Shown one piece after another: positions 43,773 to 54,045 of a DNA stretch of 64,000 bases. Below the pieces are notes generated by a model, which was not told the origin of the DNA, searched no databases, and worked only from the letters and a program-made list of their open reading frames with translations. The translations under genes and the position numbers were made by a program. Each line of letters starts with the position of its first letter. Positions within the stretch are counted from its first letter, which is position 1. The stretch comes from Actinokineospora inagensis DSM 44258. Its GTDB lineage: Bacteria; Actinomycetota; Actinomycetes; Mycobacteriales; Pseudonocardiaceae. The stretch covers positions 1-64,000 of the forward strand of contig NZ_AXWW01000029.1 in assembly GCF_000482865.1 (NCBI RefSeq), given 5' to 3'.

Positions 43773-44693
43773 TCAGCCGCCGCAGCCGCCTCCGCCGCAA
43801 CTGCTGCCACAGCTACTGCCGCAACTGCTGCCCGAGCTGCAACTGCTCCCGCTGCTGCAACTGCTGCTTCCCGAGCTGTCGGTCCAGGAGCCCGAACCGC
43901 TCATCGGCTGGCGGACGTGCTGGGCGAAGATCGAACCCAGGTCGTCGTCCGGGTAGGCCATGAGGCCGTAGAGGGCGACGGGGGCGAGCACGCCCACACC
44001 GAACAGTCCCGCCGCGGCCGCGCCGCCGGTGCGCGGGTTGGTGACCCGGGCGCGGGTGAGCGCCGCCTTGCCGTATCGGGTGGCGCGCCGCCCGCGTCCG
44101 GTGCTGCCCAGGACGATCCTGGCGATGATCCACACGAACAGGGTGCCGACCAGCGACAGGGCCAGGTAGGTGACCGGGCGGTTGTGCGAGACGCCGTTGG
44201 CCAGCCGGACGGCGCCGACGACCAGGACCACGGGGAACAGCAAGTGGACGCGGCGCAGGGCGCTGCCCCTGGTCGAGGTCAGGTAGCCCCGCTCGACCAG
44301 GCCGTCGGCTAATCGCCTGCCCAGGTCGCTGGTCGCGAAGCCGAGGCCGCCGCGGGACGAGAGCTTGTGCGACCGGCCGATCCCCCGCAGGACCTCGGCC
44401 TGCACCGGGTCGCCCGGTGAGCCGGAGCCGGTGGGGGTGACTGTGCCGGACCGGTTGACCCGGACGGCGCCACGGGCCACCAGGCCCGCGAGGGCGGTGT
44501 CCTCCACCCGGCCGGGGCCGCCCGCAAGGTACGCGAGCTCGTACGAGTCGAGCTGCCCGGCGTCGCGCGCGGCCTGCCCGCCGGTGCCCGCGACCAATCG
44601 GACGGCGATGGTCATGGCGAACACCGCCGCGACCACCACCCAGTAGACGACCAGGAACTGCGGGCCGGTCAGGCCCCACGGCTCACCCATCAC
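43773..44693 (-). CDS. TIGR04222 domain membrane protein with Cys/Ser/Gly-rich tail
   Basis: A 306-aa protein. The TIGR04222 N-terminal region has a first membrane helix (about 12-32), the soluble segment ELAYLAGGPGRVEDTALAGLVARGAVRV, then further helices near 150-200 and 225-245. The last 40 residues are almost only Ser, Cys and Gly in repeated SCGSS/SCGGG units. Such tails are typical of this family and may bind metal or be modified. Function unknown. The gene ends directly against the repeat tract. Confidence 0.85.
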   Translation of the reverse strand: MMGEPWGLTGPQFLVVYWVVVAAVFAMTIAVRLVAGTGGQAARDAGQLDSYELAYLAGGPGRVEDTALAGLVARGAVRVNRSGTVTPTGSGSPGDPVQAEVLRGIGRSHKLSSRGGLGFATSDLGRRLADGLVERGYLTSTRGSALRRVHLLFPVVLVVGAVRLANGVSHNRPVTYLALSLVGTLFVWIIARIVLGSTGRGRRATRYGKAALTRARVTNPRTGGAAAAGLFGVGVLAPVALYGLMAYPDDDLGSIFAQHVRQPMSGSGSWTDSSGSSSCSSGSSCSSGSSCGSSCGSSCGGGGCGG

Positions 44694-44783
44694 CCCTCCT
44701 CACCAGCACGCGCGACGCGCTCAGTGTGCAACACGATCGTGTGACCGCCGCGCGGTTTCGCGCGCACCGGTTAGATTCCGGAC

Positions 44784-45209
44784 ATGTTCACCCTGGACGA
44801 CGCCATCCGGATCGCCACCGCGGCGCACGGTGACCAACTCGACAAGTCCGGCCGCCCGTACATCGAGCACCCGCTGCGGGTGATGGCGCGGGTCGACACC
44901 GAGGACCAGCGGATGACCGCGGTGCTGCACGACGTCGTCGAGGACACCCCGGTCACCCTGGCCGACCTGGCCGCTGCGGGATGCCCGCCCACGGTCGTGG
45001 CCGCGGTCGACGCGATCAGCAAGCGGCCGGACGAGTCGCAGACCGACTACCTGACCCGGGTGGTGGCCGACCCCATCGCCCGCGTGGTCAAGCACGCCGA
45101 CATCGCCGACAACTCCTCCCCCGCCCGGCTGGCCCAGCTCGACCCGCCGACCCAGGCCCGGCTGGCGGCCAAGTACGCCGCCGCGCTGCAGTTCCTCGCC
45201 ACCCACTGA
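44784..45209 (+). CDS. HD-domain small alarmone hydrolase-like protein (MESH1/SpoT-hydrolase type)
   Basis: A 141-aa single HD domain. Ligands are His (AAHGDQLDKSGRPYIEHPLRV, about 14 and 29), HD in AVLHDVVEDTP (about 49-50) and Asp in KHADIADN (about 109). KSGRPYxxHP and HDxxEDT are the signature of the ppGpp hydrolase half of SpoT and of stand-alone SAHs. It would remove (p)ppGpp; other nucleotide substrates are possible. Confidence 0.9.
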   Translation: MFTLDDAIRIATAAHGDQLDKSGRPYIEHPLRVMARVDTEDQRMTAVLHDVVEDTPVTLADLAAAGCPPTVVAAVDAISKRPDESQTDYLTRVVADPIARVVKHADIADNSSPARLAQLDPPTQARLAAKYAAALQFLATH

Positions 45210-45396
45210 GCCTCCCCTCGTCAACGCCTGCCCCGAACCACCACCTGCCCCGATCCGCGTCCCACAGCGGCCGGGCACGACTACGACCACCGCGACCGCG
45301 GCTCGGTTCCACCGAACCGCCCCGGAGCCGCGCGCGATCCCAGCCGTCCACCGGAACCGGACACATCAGACCCTCGATCGGGTCCACTGCGGACGG

Positions 45397-45771
45397 TTAC
45401 GTCGACCGCGCGTCCAGCTCCGCCACCAACTGCTTCGGCGCGATCACCCGGTACCCCTCGTCGACGATCTCGGCGATCTCCGCCCAGTCGACGTCGACGT
45501 CCAGGTACACGCCTAACCACCCGCGGTGACCGACGTACGGCGGCCGGTAGAACCGCTCCGGGTCCTCGGCCACCAACTCCGCCTGCACACCAGGGGGCGC
45601 CGGGCACCAGAACCCGATCCGGTTGCTGTCGTGGTGGTTGTGCGCGTACGTGGTGAACATCTTCTTGTCCCGCACGAACCACGACGGTGAGCCGTGGCTG
45701 ATCCGCTCAGTGGCCGCGGGCATGGCCAGGCAGATCTCGCGCAGCTCGCGAAGACCGATCTGGATGTCCAT
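45397..45771 (-). CDS. MmcQ/YjbR family DNA-binding-fold protein
   Basis: A 124-aa protein. RELREICLAMPAATERISHGSPSWFVRDKKMFTTY and YLDVDVDWAEIAEIVDEGYRVIAPKQLVAEL are the MmcQ/YjbR (CyaY-like fold) signature. ATG 45771 has GGAGGGACC immediately upstream. The family is abundant in actinobacteria; molecular role unclear. Confidence 0.9.
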   Translation of the reverse strand: MDIQIGLRELREICLAMPAATERISHGSPSWFVRDKKMFTTYAHNHHDSNRIGFWCPAPPGVQAELVAEDPERFYRPPYVGHRGWLGVYLDVDVDWAEIAEIVDEGYRVIAPKQLVAELDARST

Positions 45772-45868
45772 GGTCCCTCCTTCCGCTCGACGTCCGACAC
45801 GGACAAGAATCGCGCATCCGGCCGAAACGCGTCGGAAGTTGTCCACAGGCTCCGGGGAGGACCTTGAT

Positions 45869-46261
45869 ATGCAGGCGAGTGGGACGTTCACAGTGGACGC
45901 GTGGGAGCCGGAAACCCCGTACGACCAGCACGACGGCATCGACCTGGGCCACACCACACTGCGCAAGACGTTCGCCGGTGACCTGGTCGGCACCAGCGAG
46001 GTGCACATGGTGTCGGCCATGGTTGCCGGTACGCGGTCAGCCGCCTACGGCGCGATCGAGCGGGTCGATGGCACCCTGGCGGGCCGCACCGGCACCTTCG
46101 TGCTCCAGCACTCCGCGACCGCCACGGCTGACAGCCAGTCGTTGACCATCACCGTGGTGCCGGACACCGGAACGGGTGAGCTGACCGGGATCGCGGGCAC
46201 GCTGACCATCGACCGCACCGACGGTCAGCACAACTGGACCTTCGACTACACGATCGGCTGA
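45869..46261 (+). CDS. DUF3224 protein (allene-oxide-cyclase-like barrel)
   Basis: A 130-aa beta-barrel protein. [41 protein letters not shown] and [14 protein letters not shown] are the DUF3224 signature. ATG 45869 has GGGGAGGACC upstream. No catalytic residues recognised. Stop lies one base before the lepA stop. Confidence 0.9.
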   Translation: MQASGTFTVDAWEPETPYDQHDGIDLGHTTLRKTFAGDLVGTSEVHMVSAMVAGTRSAAYGAIERVDGTLAGRTGTFVLQHSATATADSQSLTITVVPDTGTGELTGIAGTLTIDRTDGQHNWTFDYTIG

Positions 46262-46262
46262 G

Positions 46263-48110
<1,848 letters not shown>

Positions 48111-48205
48111 TCAGGTCCTCGCATAATCAGGGGTGCCCCCATCGTCCCATGCCCCGGCGCCGGGTTCGCCCGTTGCCCTGTATATGCCTGCTCGGTAATG
48201 TCGGG

Positions 48206-48502
48206 GTGGTGGCGACCACATTCACCGTGTTGGCCGAGCCGACCCGCAGGCGGATCCTCGACCTGTTGCGGGAGCGGCCGCGGTCGGTCGGCGAGCTGGT
48301 CGGGGCCCTGGGGCTGACCCAGCCGGGCACGTCCAAGCACCTGCGCGTGCTGCGCGAGGCAGGGCTGGTCCGGGTCCGCCGGGACGCCCAGACCCGCTGG
48401 TACGAACTGCGCGCGGAACCGCTCGCCGAGGTCGACGAGTGGTTGGCGCCCTACCGGCGGTTGTGGTCGAGCGGCATCCACCACCTGGACGCGGTGGACT
48501 AG
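48206..48502 (+). CDS. ArsR-family helix-turn-helix regulator
   Basis: A 98-aa winged-helix protein. FTVLAEPTRRRILDLLRERPRSVGEL and LTQPGTSKHLRVLREAGLV form the DNA-binding core (recognition helix about 46-58). No metal-binding cysteines or alpha-5 site; it belongs to the PenI-like/SdpR-type ArsR group. Two adjacent GTGs could start it. Divergent from lepA; a TATATG box lies in the gap. Confidence 0.85.
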   Translation: MVATTFTVLAEPTRRRILDLLRERPRSVGELVGALGLTQPGTSKHLRVLREAGLVRVRRDAQTRWYELRAEPLAEVDEWLAPYRRLWSSGIHHLDAVD

Positions 48503-48511
48503 CCGGATTGC

Positions 48512-48892
48512 TCAGGGTGTGCGCGAGTCCAGCCGCATCGGGTGATCGGCGGGAACCTCGACGAGCACGATCCGCACCCCGTCCGGGTCGGCCAGCCACG
48601 CCTCCCGCAGCCCCCACGGCTCCAGCCTGGGCTCACGTGCCAACTCGACGCCCCGGTCCGCCAGTTCCGCCGCCGTCGCCGCGAGGTCGCGCACCTGCAG
48701 CCACAGCGCGAGGTCGGGGCTCGCCGCCGAACCGCCCTGGCCGGAGAGCTCCAGGTAGCCGCCGCCGAGGAAGAACACGGTGCCGCCCGGGAACTCGCGG
48801 AACACCGCCAGCCCCAGTCCGTCGCGGTAGAACGCCAGGGATCGGTCACGGTCGCGCGGGTGGACGATCACCCGGCAGCTCAGGAACTCCAC
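48512..48892 (-). CDS. VOC/glyoxalase superfamily protein
   Basis: A 126-aa protein of two beta-alpha-beta-beta-beta modules. HPRDRDRSLAFYRDGLGLAVFREF and WGLREAWLADPDGVRIVLVEVP are the VOC signature with a Glu ligand near the C terminus. Substrate unknown. It converges on the ArsR gene, which may control it in analogy with SdpR-VOC pairs (inference). Confidence 0.87.
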   Translation of the reverse strand: MEFLSCRVIVHPRDRDRSLAFYRDGLGLAVFREFPGGTVFFLGGGYLELSGQGGSAASPDLALWLQVRDLAATAAELADRGVELAREPRLEPWGLREAWLADPDGVRIVLVEVPADHPMRLDSRTP

Positions 48893-48974
48893 ACCTACCA
48901 GTACTACCGACCGGTCCGCGACACCGCAGCGCAAACTCTGCGCGGGGTGCCCAACCGGCATTACGCTCCCAGCC

Positions 48975-49412
48975 GTGCGAACCTCCTCAGACGACCCGCG
49001 TCCCGCGACCGGCGCGGTGTGGCAGGTGCCCACGAGCGACCGCCCGGACAGCATCAGCTACGCCCCCGACCTCGACGGCGACGCCGACCCCGGCGAGATC
49101 GTGTGGGCCTGGGTGCCCTTCGAGGACGACCCGGAGCGCGGTAAGGACCGGCCGCTGCTGGTCGTCGGCAGGCACGGGGCGACACTGCGGGCGCTGATGC
49201 TGACCAGCAAGCAGCCGCACCACCACGCCGACCACGACTGGCTGGAGCTGGGCGCGGGCGGCTGGGACCAGGACGCCCGGGTGTCCTACCTGCGGTTGGA
49301 CCGGCTGTTCGAGCTCGGCGAGCACGACATCCGGCGGGAGGGCTCGATCCTGGAGCCGGACCGGTTCGCCCTGGTCGCCGACGCCCTGCGCGACCGCTAC
49401 GGGTGGCGCTGA
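48975..49412 (+). CDS. PemK/MazF family toxin-like protein, no adjacent antitoxin
   Basis: A 145-aa protein resembling the actinobacterial MazF-like family: ISYAPDLDGDADPGEIVWAWVPFEDDPERGKDRPLLVV includes the GE.VW and GKDRP loops, and SYLRLDRLFEL the C-terminal strand. Classical MazF cleaves mRNA. No antitoxin-like ORF overlaps or precedes it; the 5' neighbour is divergent. It could be a domesticated member. It overlaps the convergent gene by 16 bases. Confidence 0.8.
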   Translation: MRTSSDDPRPATGAVWQVPTSDRPDSISYAPDLDGDADPGEIVWAWVPFEDDPERGKDRPLLVVGRHGATLRALMLTSKQPHHHADHDWLELGAGGWDQDARVSYLRLDRLFELGEHDIRREGSILEPDRFALVADALRDRYGWR

Positions 49413-49885
49413 CCGCCCGACTCGATGACGCTGCGGCTGCGCGCCATCCGACGGATGGCGTTGACCAGGCACAGCGCCGCCATGACGACCACGAGGCCGC
49501 AGAACACGCCGACCGGCCACTCGTAGTTCTCGGCCAGCTCCCAGGTCTCCTTGACGGCCAGGAACAGGCCGCCCGTGCCGACGAACATCCACGCCGCGCC
49601 GGTGTCGATGAACCACACGAGTTGGCCGCGCTGCTCGGGGGACAGGGCCGCCATCACCATCGCGCGCTGCCGCTCGGAGCGGCGCCTGCCCAGCCAGTAC
49701 CGGACCGGCGGCAGCAGCCACCACCAGGGCGAGACCTTCGGCAACCGTTCGACATCGGCTCGGGCGGACTCGAACTCCTCCTGCTCGAGATTCTGCTCGT
49801 TGAGTTCGAGGGCGGCTTGGTAGACGGGTCCCGCGACCAGCAGCCAGGCGCCGAAGAAGCCGAACCAGGCGATCACCGAATGCAC
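49397..49885 (-). CDS. three-helix membrane protein of unknown function
   Basis: A 162-aa protein with hydrophobic segments at about 5-22, 92-112 and 123-143 and a charged cytoplasmic loop rich in Glu and Arg (about 28-85). GTG 49885 has GGCAGG nine bases upstream; a TTG nine bases earlier is less likely. It sits downstream of the ImmA gene on the same strand with a 33-base gap and may belong to that transcript. Confidence 0.72.
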   Translation of the reverse strand: MHSVIAWFGFFGAWLLVAGPVYQAALELNEQNLEQEEFESARADVERLPKVSPWWWLLPPVRYWLGRRRSERQRAMVMAALSPEQRGQLVWFIDTGAAWMFVGTGGLFLAVKETWELAENYEWPVGVFCGLVVVMAALCLVNAIRRMARSRSVIESGGQRHP

Positions 49886-49918
49886 GCGGTACAACCTGCC
49901 ACGGACGAACCGGACACG

Positions 49919-51052
49919 CTAGACGAGCCGCAGTACCGGTTTGTGTTCGCGCACTCCGAGCAGTTGCCTGGTACGCGGCACGCTCCACGCCAGTTCGTGT
50001 GCCAAGTCCGGGACGGACAGTCCTGACAGGGTGAACGCCTCGGACAGCAGAACCGGTTGCTCCCCGGGGTAACCGCCAAGAGGGTCTGGCGCAAACCCGG
50101 GCTGTTCCTTGAGTTCGTTAAGACGCTGGTAGGCCCGTCCGGCTGAAGAGTCCGACAGCAGTCCCAGCTCGCGACAGCGGTATACGAGCGAGTGCACTGA
50201 GACGCCCCACACGTCCCGTAGTTGCGACAACCTGCGTAGGTCGAGCCGCTTGGGCAGCTCTGGGCCGATCGATGCGCGGGGGGTGAGGAATTCCGCCGCG
50301 AACGCGTTGGCCTCACGTTCCTGAGTGGAGTCACCGGGAGTGGTTTCTCCGTGCAGGACAAGGTGACCCAGTTCGTGCGCCGCACTGAACCGGTGTCGGT
50401 AGACGTCGTCGGTGAGGTTGGGGGTCAACACGATGACGGGACGGGGCAGCACGGACGTCGAAAACGCGTCAACCGTGCGGAGATCCTCGTCGCGCTCGGG
50501 CGTGTGCACGACGATGCCGTGCGCTTCCAGTCGTCGCACGAGGTGGGTCACCGGGCCGGCGCCGAGCCCCCACGCGGCTCTTAGCGCGCGCGCTGCCTCG
50601 GCGGGACGGCCGGGCAACTCCGGGTGGATTTCCCCACCGGCGAAACCAGGGAGATTGACCAACGGGAGCTGCACACGCTTCTCCAGCGCATAGGTCAACT
50701 CCCAGACCTGCTCGGTTAGCGCTACCGCCTTCGCTCGCTGGTACGCGCGTGTGCTGCGCAAGCTGCGGAAGTGCGCGGACGAGGGATCCAGACGCGCTAA
50801 GGGCCTCCCAGCTAGGAAGAAGGACAGCGGTACCTCAAGCGCGTTGGCCAACCGCGGCAGTAGATCCGGGCGAGGACGATTGGTTCCCATCTCGTACTGG
50901 CTCACCGCCGCGGGAGTGACACCGAGTTGCTCAGCCAACCAGCGCTTGGTTTTCCCCGTCAGATTGCGCGCCTGGGTGAGCCGGGCCGGGTCGAATGCCT
51001 CGTGCACGGCGGCGGGTGAAGGTGTTCCTGTCAGCCTGGTGTGCTCACTCAT
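49919..51052 (-). CDS. XRE regulator fused to ImmA/IrrE metallopeptidase
   Basis: A 377-aa protein. The helix-turn-helix TKRWLAEQLGVTPAAVSQYEMG is at about 35-56. An ImmA/IrrE peptidase domain follows, with the zinc motif HELGH at 226-230 and a third ligand Glu in EREANAFAAEFL (about 247). C-terminal winged-helix-like regions complete it. Such fusions cleave a partner repressor or autoregulate on stress or phage cues. Its ATG overlaps the stop of the upstream 238-aa gene by eight bases, so the two are a coupled module. Confidence 0.92.
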   Translation of the reverse strand: MSEHTRLTGTPSPAAVHEAFDPARLTQARNLTGKTKRWLAEQLGVTPAAVSQYEMGTNRPRPDLLPRLANALEVPLSFFLAGRPLARLDPSSAHFRSLRSTRAYQRAKAVALTEQVWELTYALEKRVQLPLVNLPGFAGGEIHPELPGRPAEAARALRAAWGLGAGPVTHLVRRLEAHGIVVHTPERDEDLRTVDAFSTSVLPRPVIVLTPNLTDDVYRHRFSAAHELGHLVLHGETTPGDSTQEREANAFAAEFLTPRASIGPELPKRLDLRRLSQLRDVWGVSVHSLVYRCRELGLLSDSSAGRAYQRLNELKEQPGFAPDPLGGYPGEQPVLLSEAFTLSGLSVPDLAHELAWSVPRTRQLLGVREHKPVLRLV

Positions 51053-51761
51053 CGCCGTCCGCTGCGTCACTGTGGTCAGGTTCCGGTTCCGCGGCGGGGT
51101 GTTCGGTGGCGGCCCCGCGCGGACGGAGGTCAAGGCTAGGCTGCGCACCCTGGGTGAAGGTGGCGGCGTCCACGACCGACCCGATCGGGGTGCCACCCAG
51201 GTCGATCCTCTCCGGCGCCCAGAGCAGCCTGCCGTCGTCGTCCAACGCGGACGCGACGCCCCACCACGCGCCGAGGACCTCGTCGCTGTCGGCGTTCGCG
51301 GCGTAGGCGACGTAAACCACGGTCAGGTTCGACGCTAAGTCCACATCCAACTCGTCGAACAGGGTGACCGGCGGCCGCACGCCCTGCTCACGGGACACCT
51401 GGCGCGGGATCTTGGCGTCGAGCCTGGCCAGGGTGACCGGCGTCTGCAGCGAGTCGGCGAACCGGAACGGGATGATCACGCGGCCGTTGACCACCGCCAA
51501 CGTGTACGGCGCGCCCTTGGGGTGGAACGGCTCATACCCGGGCAGACCCGCGAACTGCTCGGCGAAGAGGCGGTGACGGGCGACCCAGGCACTGCCGTAC
51601 GGGTGGTTGTCGACAACACCGACACCGCGGCCCGCCTCGCCCACCGTGCGCGCGGCCCGCTGTCCCAGCGTCAGACCCGCGGCCACGCACCGGACCACCT
51701 CGACGGCCTGCGCCCCGAACTGCTCGACCGCCCAACTCGACGGCGTGATCACACCGGCCAC
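51045..51761 (-). CDS. partner protein of the XRE-ImmA peptidase, unknown family
   Basis: A 238-aa soluble protein with a largely beta N-terminal domain (YTLAVVNGRVIIPFRFA, LTVVYVAYAANADSDEVLGAWWGVAS) and an acidic disordered tail rich in Glu, Asp and Pro. GTG 51761 is preferred because GGGAGG stands five bases ahead; an in-frame GTG at 51809 is the alternative. It is translationally coupled to the ImmA-like peptidase and may be its sensor or substrate. No family recognised. Confidence 0.7.
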   Translation of the reverse strand: MAGVITPSSWAVEQFGAQAVEVVRCVAAGLTLGQRAARTVGEAGRGVGVVDNHPYGSAWVARHRLFAEQFAGLPGYEPFHPKGAPYTLAVVNGRVIIPFRFADSLQTPVTLARLDAKIPRQVSREQGVRPPVTLFDELDVDLASNLTVVYVAYAANADSDEVLGAWWGVASALDDDGRLLWAPERIDLGGTPIGSVVDAATFTQGAQPSLDLRPRGAATEHPAAEPEPDHSDAADGDE

Positions 51762-51872
51762 GACACCCTCCCGCGAACGTGACTTACGCGACGTCGTCCA
51801 CAGTAGCACTTCAGCTTAACTTCTCAGCTCATTTATCCCACTTGATGCACGCGAGTCGCCCTCCGGCCAGAA

Positions 51873-51888
51873 AAAGTGATATCACTTT
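51873..51888. promoter_or_regulatory. 16-bp perfect palindrome in the divergent promoter region
   Basis: AAAGTGATATCACTTT is a perfect inverted repeat centred 38 bases before the SPFH gene ATG and 112-120 bases from the divergent XRE module start. Extra CACTT half-sites occur at about 51807 and 51839. The AT-rich palindrome is a good candidate operator for the XRE regulator encoded in the module. Confidence 0.55.
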
Positions 51889-51918
51889 GCTAATCCAGAG
51901 CTAGCCCAAGGGGGACTC

Positions 51919-52863
51919 ATGAACGCCACCCACGTCGAACACCCGCTGATGCCCGCGCCGCACGTCCGCGAACGGCCCGCGTTCGGCGCGGCGGGACTGC
52001 CGATCGCCTTGGCCGCCTTCGTGCTCGGGCTGGCGGGCCTCGCGCTGATCGCGACCGGCCTGGCGGTGGTCACCGACCACCTCGGCGGCGCCCACGGACT
52101 GGGGGTGGCCGCGATCGTCGTCGGGGTGCTCGTCACGATGGGCGCGGGCCTCACCGGGGGCGGTCTGGTGGTGGTCGCCCCCGGCGAGGCCAGGGTCGTG
52201 CAGTTCCTCGGCCGCTACACCGGCACCGTGCGGCTCGACGGGCTGCGCTGGGTCAACCCGTTCACCACCCGGCTCAAGGTGTCCACCCGGATCCGCAACC
52301 ACGAGACCGCCGTCATGAAGGTCAACGACGCCGAGGGCAACCCGATCGAGATCGCCGCCGTCGTCGTGTGGCAGGTCCAGGACACCGCCCGCGCCATGTT
52401 CGAGGTGGACAACTTCGTCGGGTTCGTCGCCATCCAGACCGAGACCGCGGTCCGGCACATCGCCGTCACCTACCCGTACGACTCGCACGGCGCCGAGAAC
52501 ACGCTCTCGCTGCGGGACAACGCCGAGGAGATCACCCAGCGGCTCTCCGCCGAGATCGCCGCCAGGGTCGAGGCCGCCGGGGTCGGCGTGATCGAGTCGC
52601 GGATCACCCACCTCGCGTACGCCCCGGAGATCGCGGGCGCCATGCTGCGCAGGCAGCAGGCTGGCGCGGTGGTCGCGGCCCGGCAGCGGATCGTGGAGGG
52701 CGCGGTCGGCATGGTCGAGCTCGCCCTGGACCGGCTGGCCAGCCGCGAGGTGGTCGACCTGGACGAGGAGCGCAAGGCGGCGATGGTGAGCAACCTGCTG
52801 GTGGTGCTGTGCGGTGACCGTGACGCGAGTCCGATCGTCAACGCGGGTTCGCTCTACCACTGA
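51919..52863 (+). CDS. SPFH/band-7 (stomatin-like) membrane protein
   Basis: A 314-aa protein with two membrane segments (about 27-50 and 58-78), then an SPFH domain: [29 protein letters not shown] and [21 protein letters not shown]. The helical C-terminal region ends at about 300. Such scaffolds form membrane microdomains. Shine-Dalgarno AAGGGGGA. A TGATG overlap couples it to the ribbon-helix-helix gene. Confidence 0.9.
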   Translation: MNATHVEHPLMPAPHVRERPAFGAAGLPIALAAFVLGLAGLALIATGLAVVTDHLGGAHGLGVAAIVVGVLVTMGAGLTGGGLVVVAPGEARVVQFLGRYTGTVRLDGLRWVNPFTTRLKVSTRIRNHETAVMKVNDAEGNPIEIAAVVVWQVQDTARAMFEVDNFVGFVAIQTETAVRHIAVTYPYDSHGAENTLSLRDNAEEITQRLSAEIAARVEAAGVGVIESRITHLAYAPEIAGAMLRRQQAGAVVAARQRIVEGAVGMVELALDRLASREVVDLDEERKAAMVSNLLVVLCGDRDASPIVNAGSLYH

Positions 52864-53069
52864 TGGCCGAGCGGAAGAAGGTCCTGCTCCGGCTGGACCC
52901 GGCCGTGCACGACGCGGTGGCCCGGTGGGCGGGCGACGAGCTGCGCAGCACCAACGCGCAGATCGAGTTCATGCTCCGCCGGGCCCTCGCCGAGGCCGGA
53001 CGGCTCCCGGACGCCGCGGGTGGTCTGCCCAGGCGGGGGCGGCCCGCGAAGGAACGGCCCGAGGAGTAG
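52863..53069 (+). CDS. small ribbon-helix-helix (Arc-like) protein
   Basis: A 68-aa protein. [42 protein letters not shown] fits an Arc/MetJ strand-helix-helix: strand 5-10, helices about 12-24 and 30-45. The tail is basic and Pro/Gly rich. Coupled by TGATG to the SPFH gene. It could be a DNA-binding regulator of its own operon or a small partner of the SPFH protein. Confidence 0.8.
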   Translation: MAERKKVLLRLDPAVHDAVARWAGDELRSTNAQIEFMLRRALAEAGRLPDAAGGLPRRGRPAKERPEE

Positions 53070-53211
53070 CCGCCGGTCGCGGACTGTTAGCCTTGACCGT
53101 CGCGCCGTGCGGCACTCCGCCCAGGAGGAGACCTGCGCAAGCAGGGCCACTGACCGGTCCCCGGTCCACACGCGGCGCGACGATCCGGTACTGACCTCGA
53201 GGAGAACCCCT

Positions 53212-53475
53212 ATGGCGAACATCAAGTCCCAGTTGAAGCGGATCAAGACGAACGAGAAGGCGCGCCTGCGCAACAAGTCCGTCAAGTCCTCGGTCAAGAC
53301 CGCGATCCGCAAGTTCCGCGAGGCCGCCGAGTCCGGCGACCAGGCCAAGGCCCAGGAGCTGCTGCAGGTCGCCAGCCGCAAGCTGGACAAGGCCGCAGGC
53401 AAGGGTGTCATCCACCCGAACCAGGCCGCCAACAAGAAGTCGGCCATGGCGCAGCGGGTCAACAAGCTCGGCTGA
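53212..53475 (+). CDS. rpsT: 30S ribosomal protein S20
   Basis: An 87-aa ribosomal protein. [26 protein letters not shown] is the S20 start, and it ends [25 protein letters not shown] with GAGGAG upstream. The 140-base leader has no recognised autoregulatory motif. Position matches Rv2412, divergent from holA except for the inserted thioesterase. Confidence 0.97.
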   Translation: MANIKSQLKRIKTNEKARLRNKSVKSSVKTAIRKFREAAESGDQAKAQELLQVASRKLDKAAGKGVIHPNQAANKKSAMAQRVNKLG

Positions 53476-53488
53476 GCCCAGACTCACA

Positions 53489-53522
53489 CGACGGCGCCGT
53501 CCCCGCGGGGGCGGCGCCGTCG
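53489..53522 (+). terminator. rpsT terminator
   Basis: CGACGGCGCCG (53489-53499) pairs perfectly with CGGCGCCGTCG (53512-53522) with an internal CCCC/GGGG loop, 14 bases after the rpsT stop. It lacks a U tract but is typical for ribosomal protein genes of GC-rich bacteria. Confidence 0.8.
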
Positions 53523-53544
53523 CTGTGTGCGCCAGACTGCCGAC

Positions 53545-54045
53545 ATGGACCCGAAACCCACGTCGGCGGCGAGGACCTCGCTGTCGCACATCATGACCTC
53601 GGTGGACACCAACCTGCTCGGCACCGTCCACGGTGGAGTCATCATGAAACTGGTCGACGACGTGGCGGGCGCCGTCGCCCAACGCCACGCGGGCGGCCCC
53701 GCCGTGACCGCGGCCATGGACGGCATGACCTTCCTGCACCCGGTCCGGGTAGGTGACCTCGTGCACGCCCACGCCCAGGTCAACTGGGCGGGCCGCTCGT
53801 CGATGGAGGTCGGGGTCCGCGTCCTCGCCGAGCCGTGGGACCGCGCGGGCGTCCCACCCACCCGCGTCGCCACCGCCTACCTGGTCTTCGTCGCCGTGGA
53901 CGACCAGGGCGCCCCCCGCAGTGTCCCCCCGGTCGTCCCGGAGACCCCCGAGGACGAACGCCGCATGCGCGAGGCCGAGATCCGCCGTCACCACCGCCTC
54001 ACCCGCCGCGACGAGATCCTGGCCAGCCGCACCGCCACCCACTGA
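53545..54045 (+). CDS. hotdog-fold acyl-CoA thioesterase
   Basis: A 166-aa thioesterase of the BFIT/YciA type. HIMTSVDTNLLGTVHGGVIMKLVDDVAGAVAQRHAGG holds the catalytic helix and Asp (about 14-50), followed by AMDGMTFLHPVRVGDLVHAHAQVNWAGRSSMEVGVRV. ATG 53545 chosen; GTG 53527 possible. The last five codons, including the stop, lie inside the left arm of the inverted-repeat element. Confidence 0.9.
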   Translation: MDPKPTSAARTSLSHIMTSVDTNLLGTVHGGVIMKLVDDVAGAVAQRHAGGPAVTAAMDGMTFLHPVRVGDLVHAHAQVNWAGRSSMEVGVRVLAEPWDRAGVPPTRVATAYLVFVAVDDQGAPRSVPPVVPETPEDERRMREAEIRRHHRLTRRDEILASRTATH

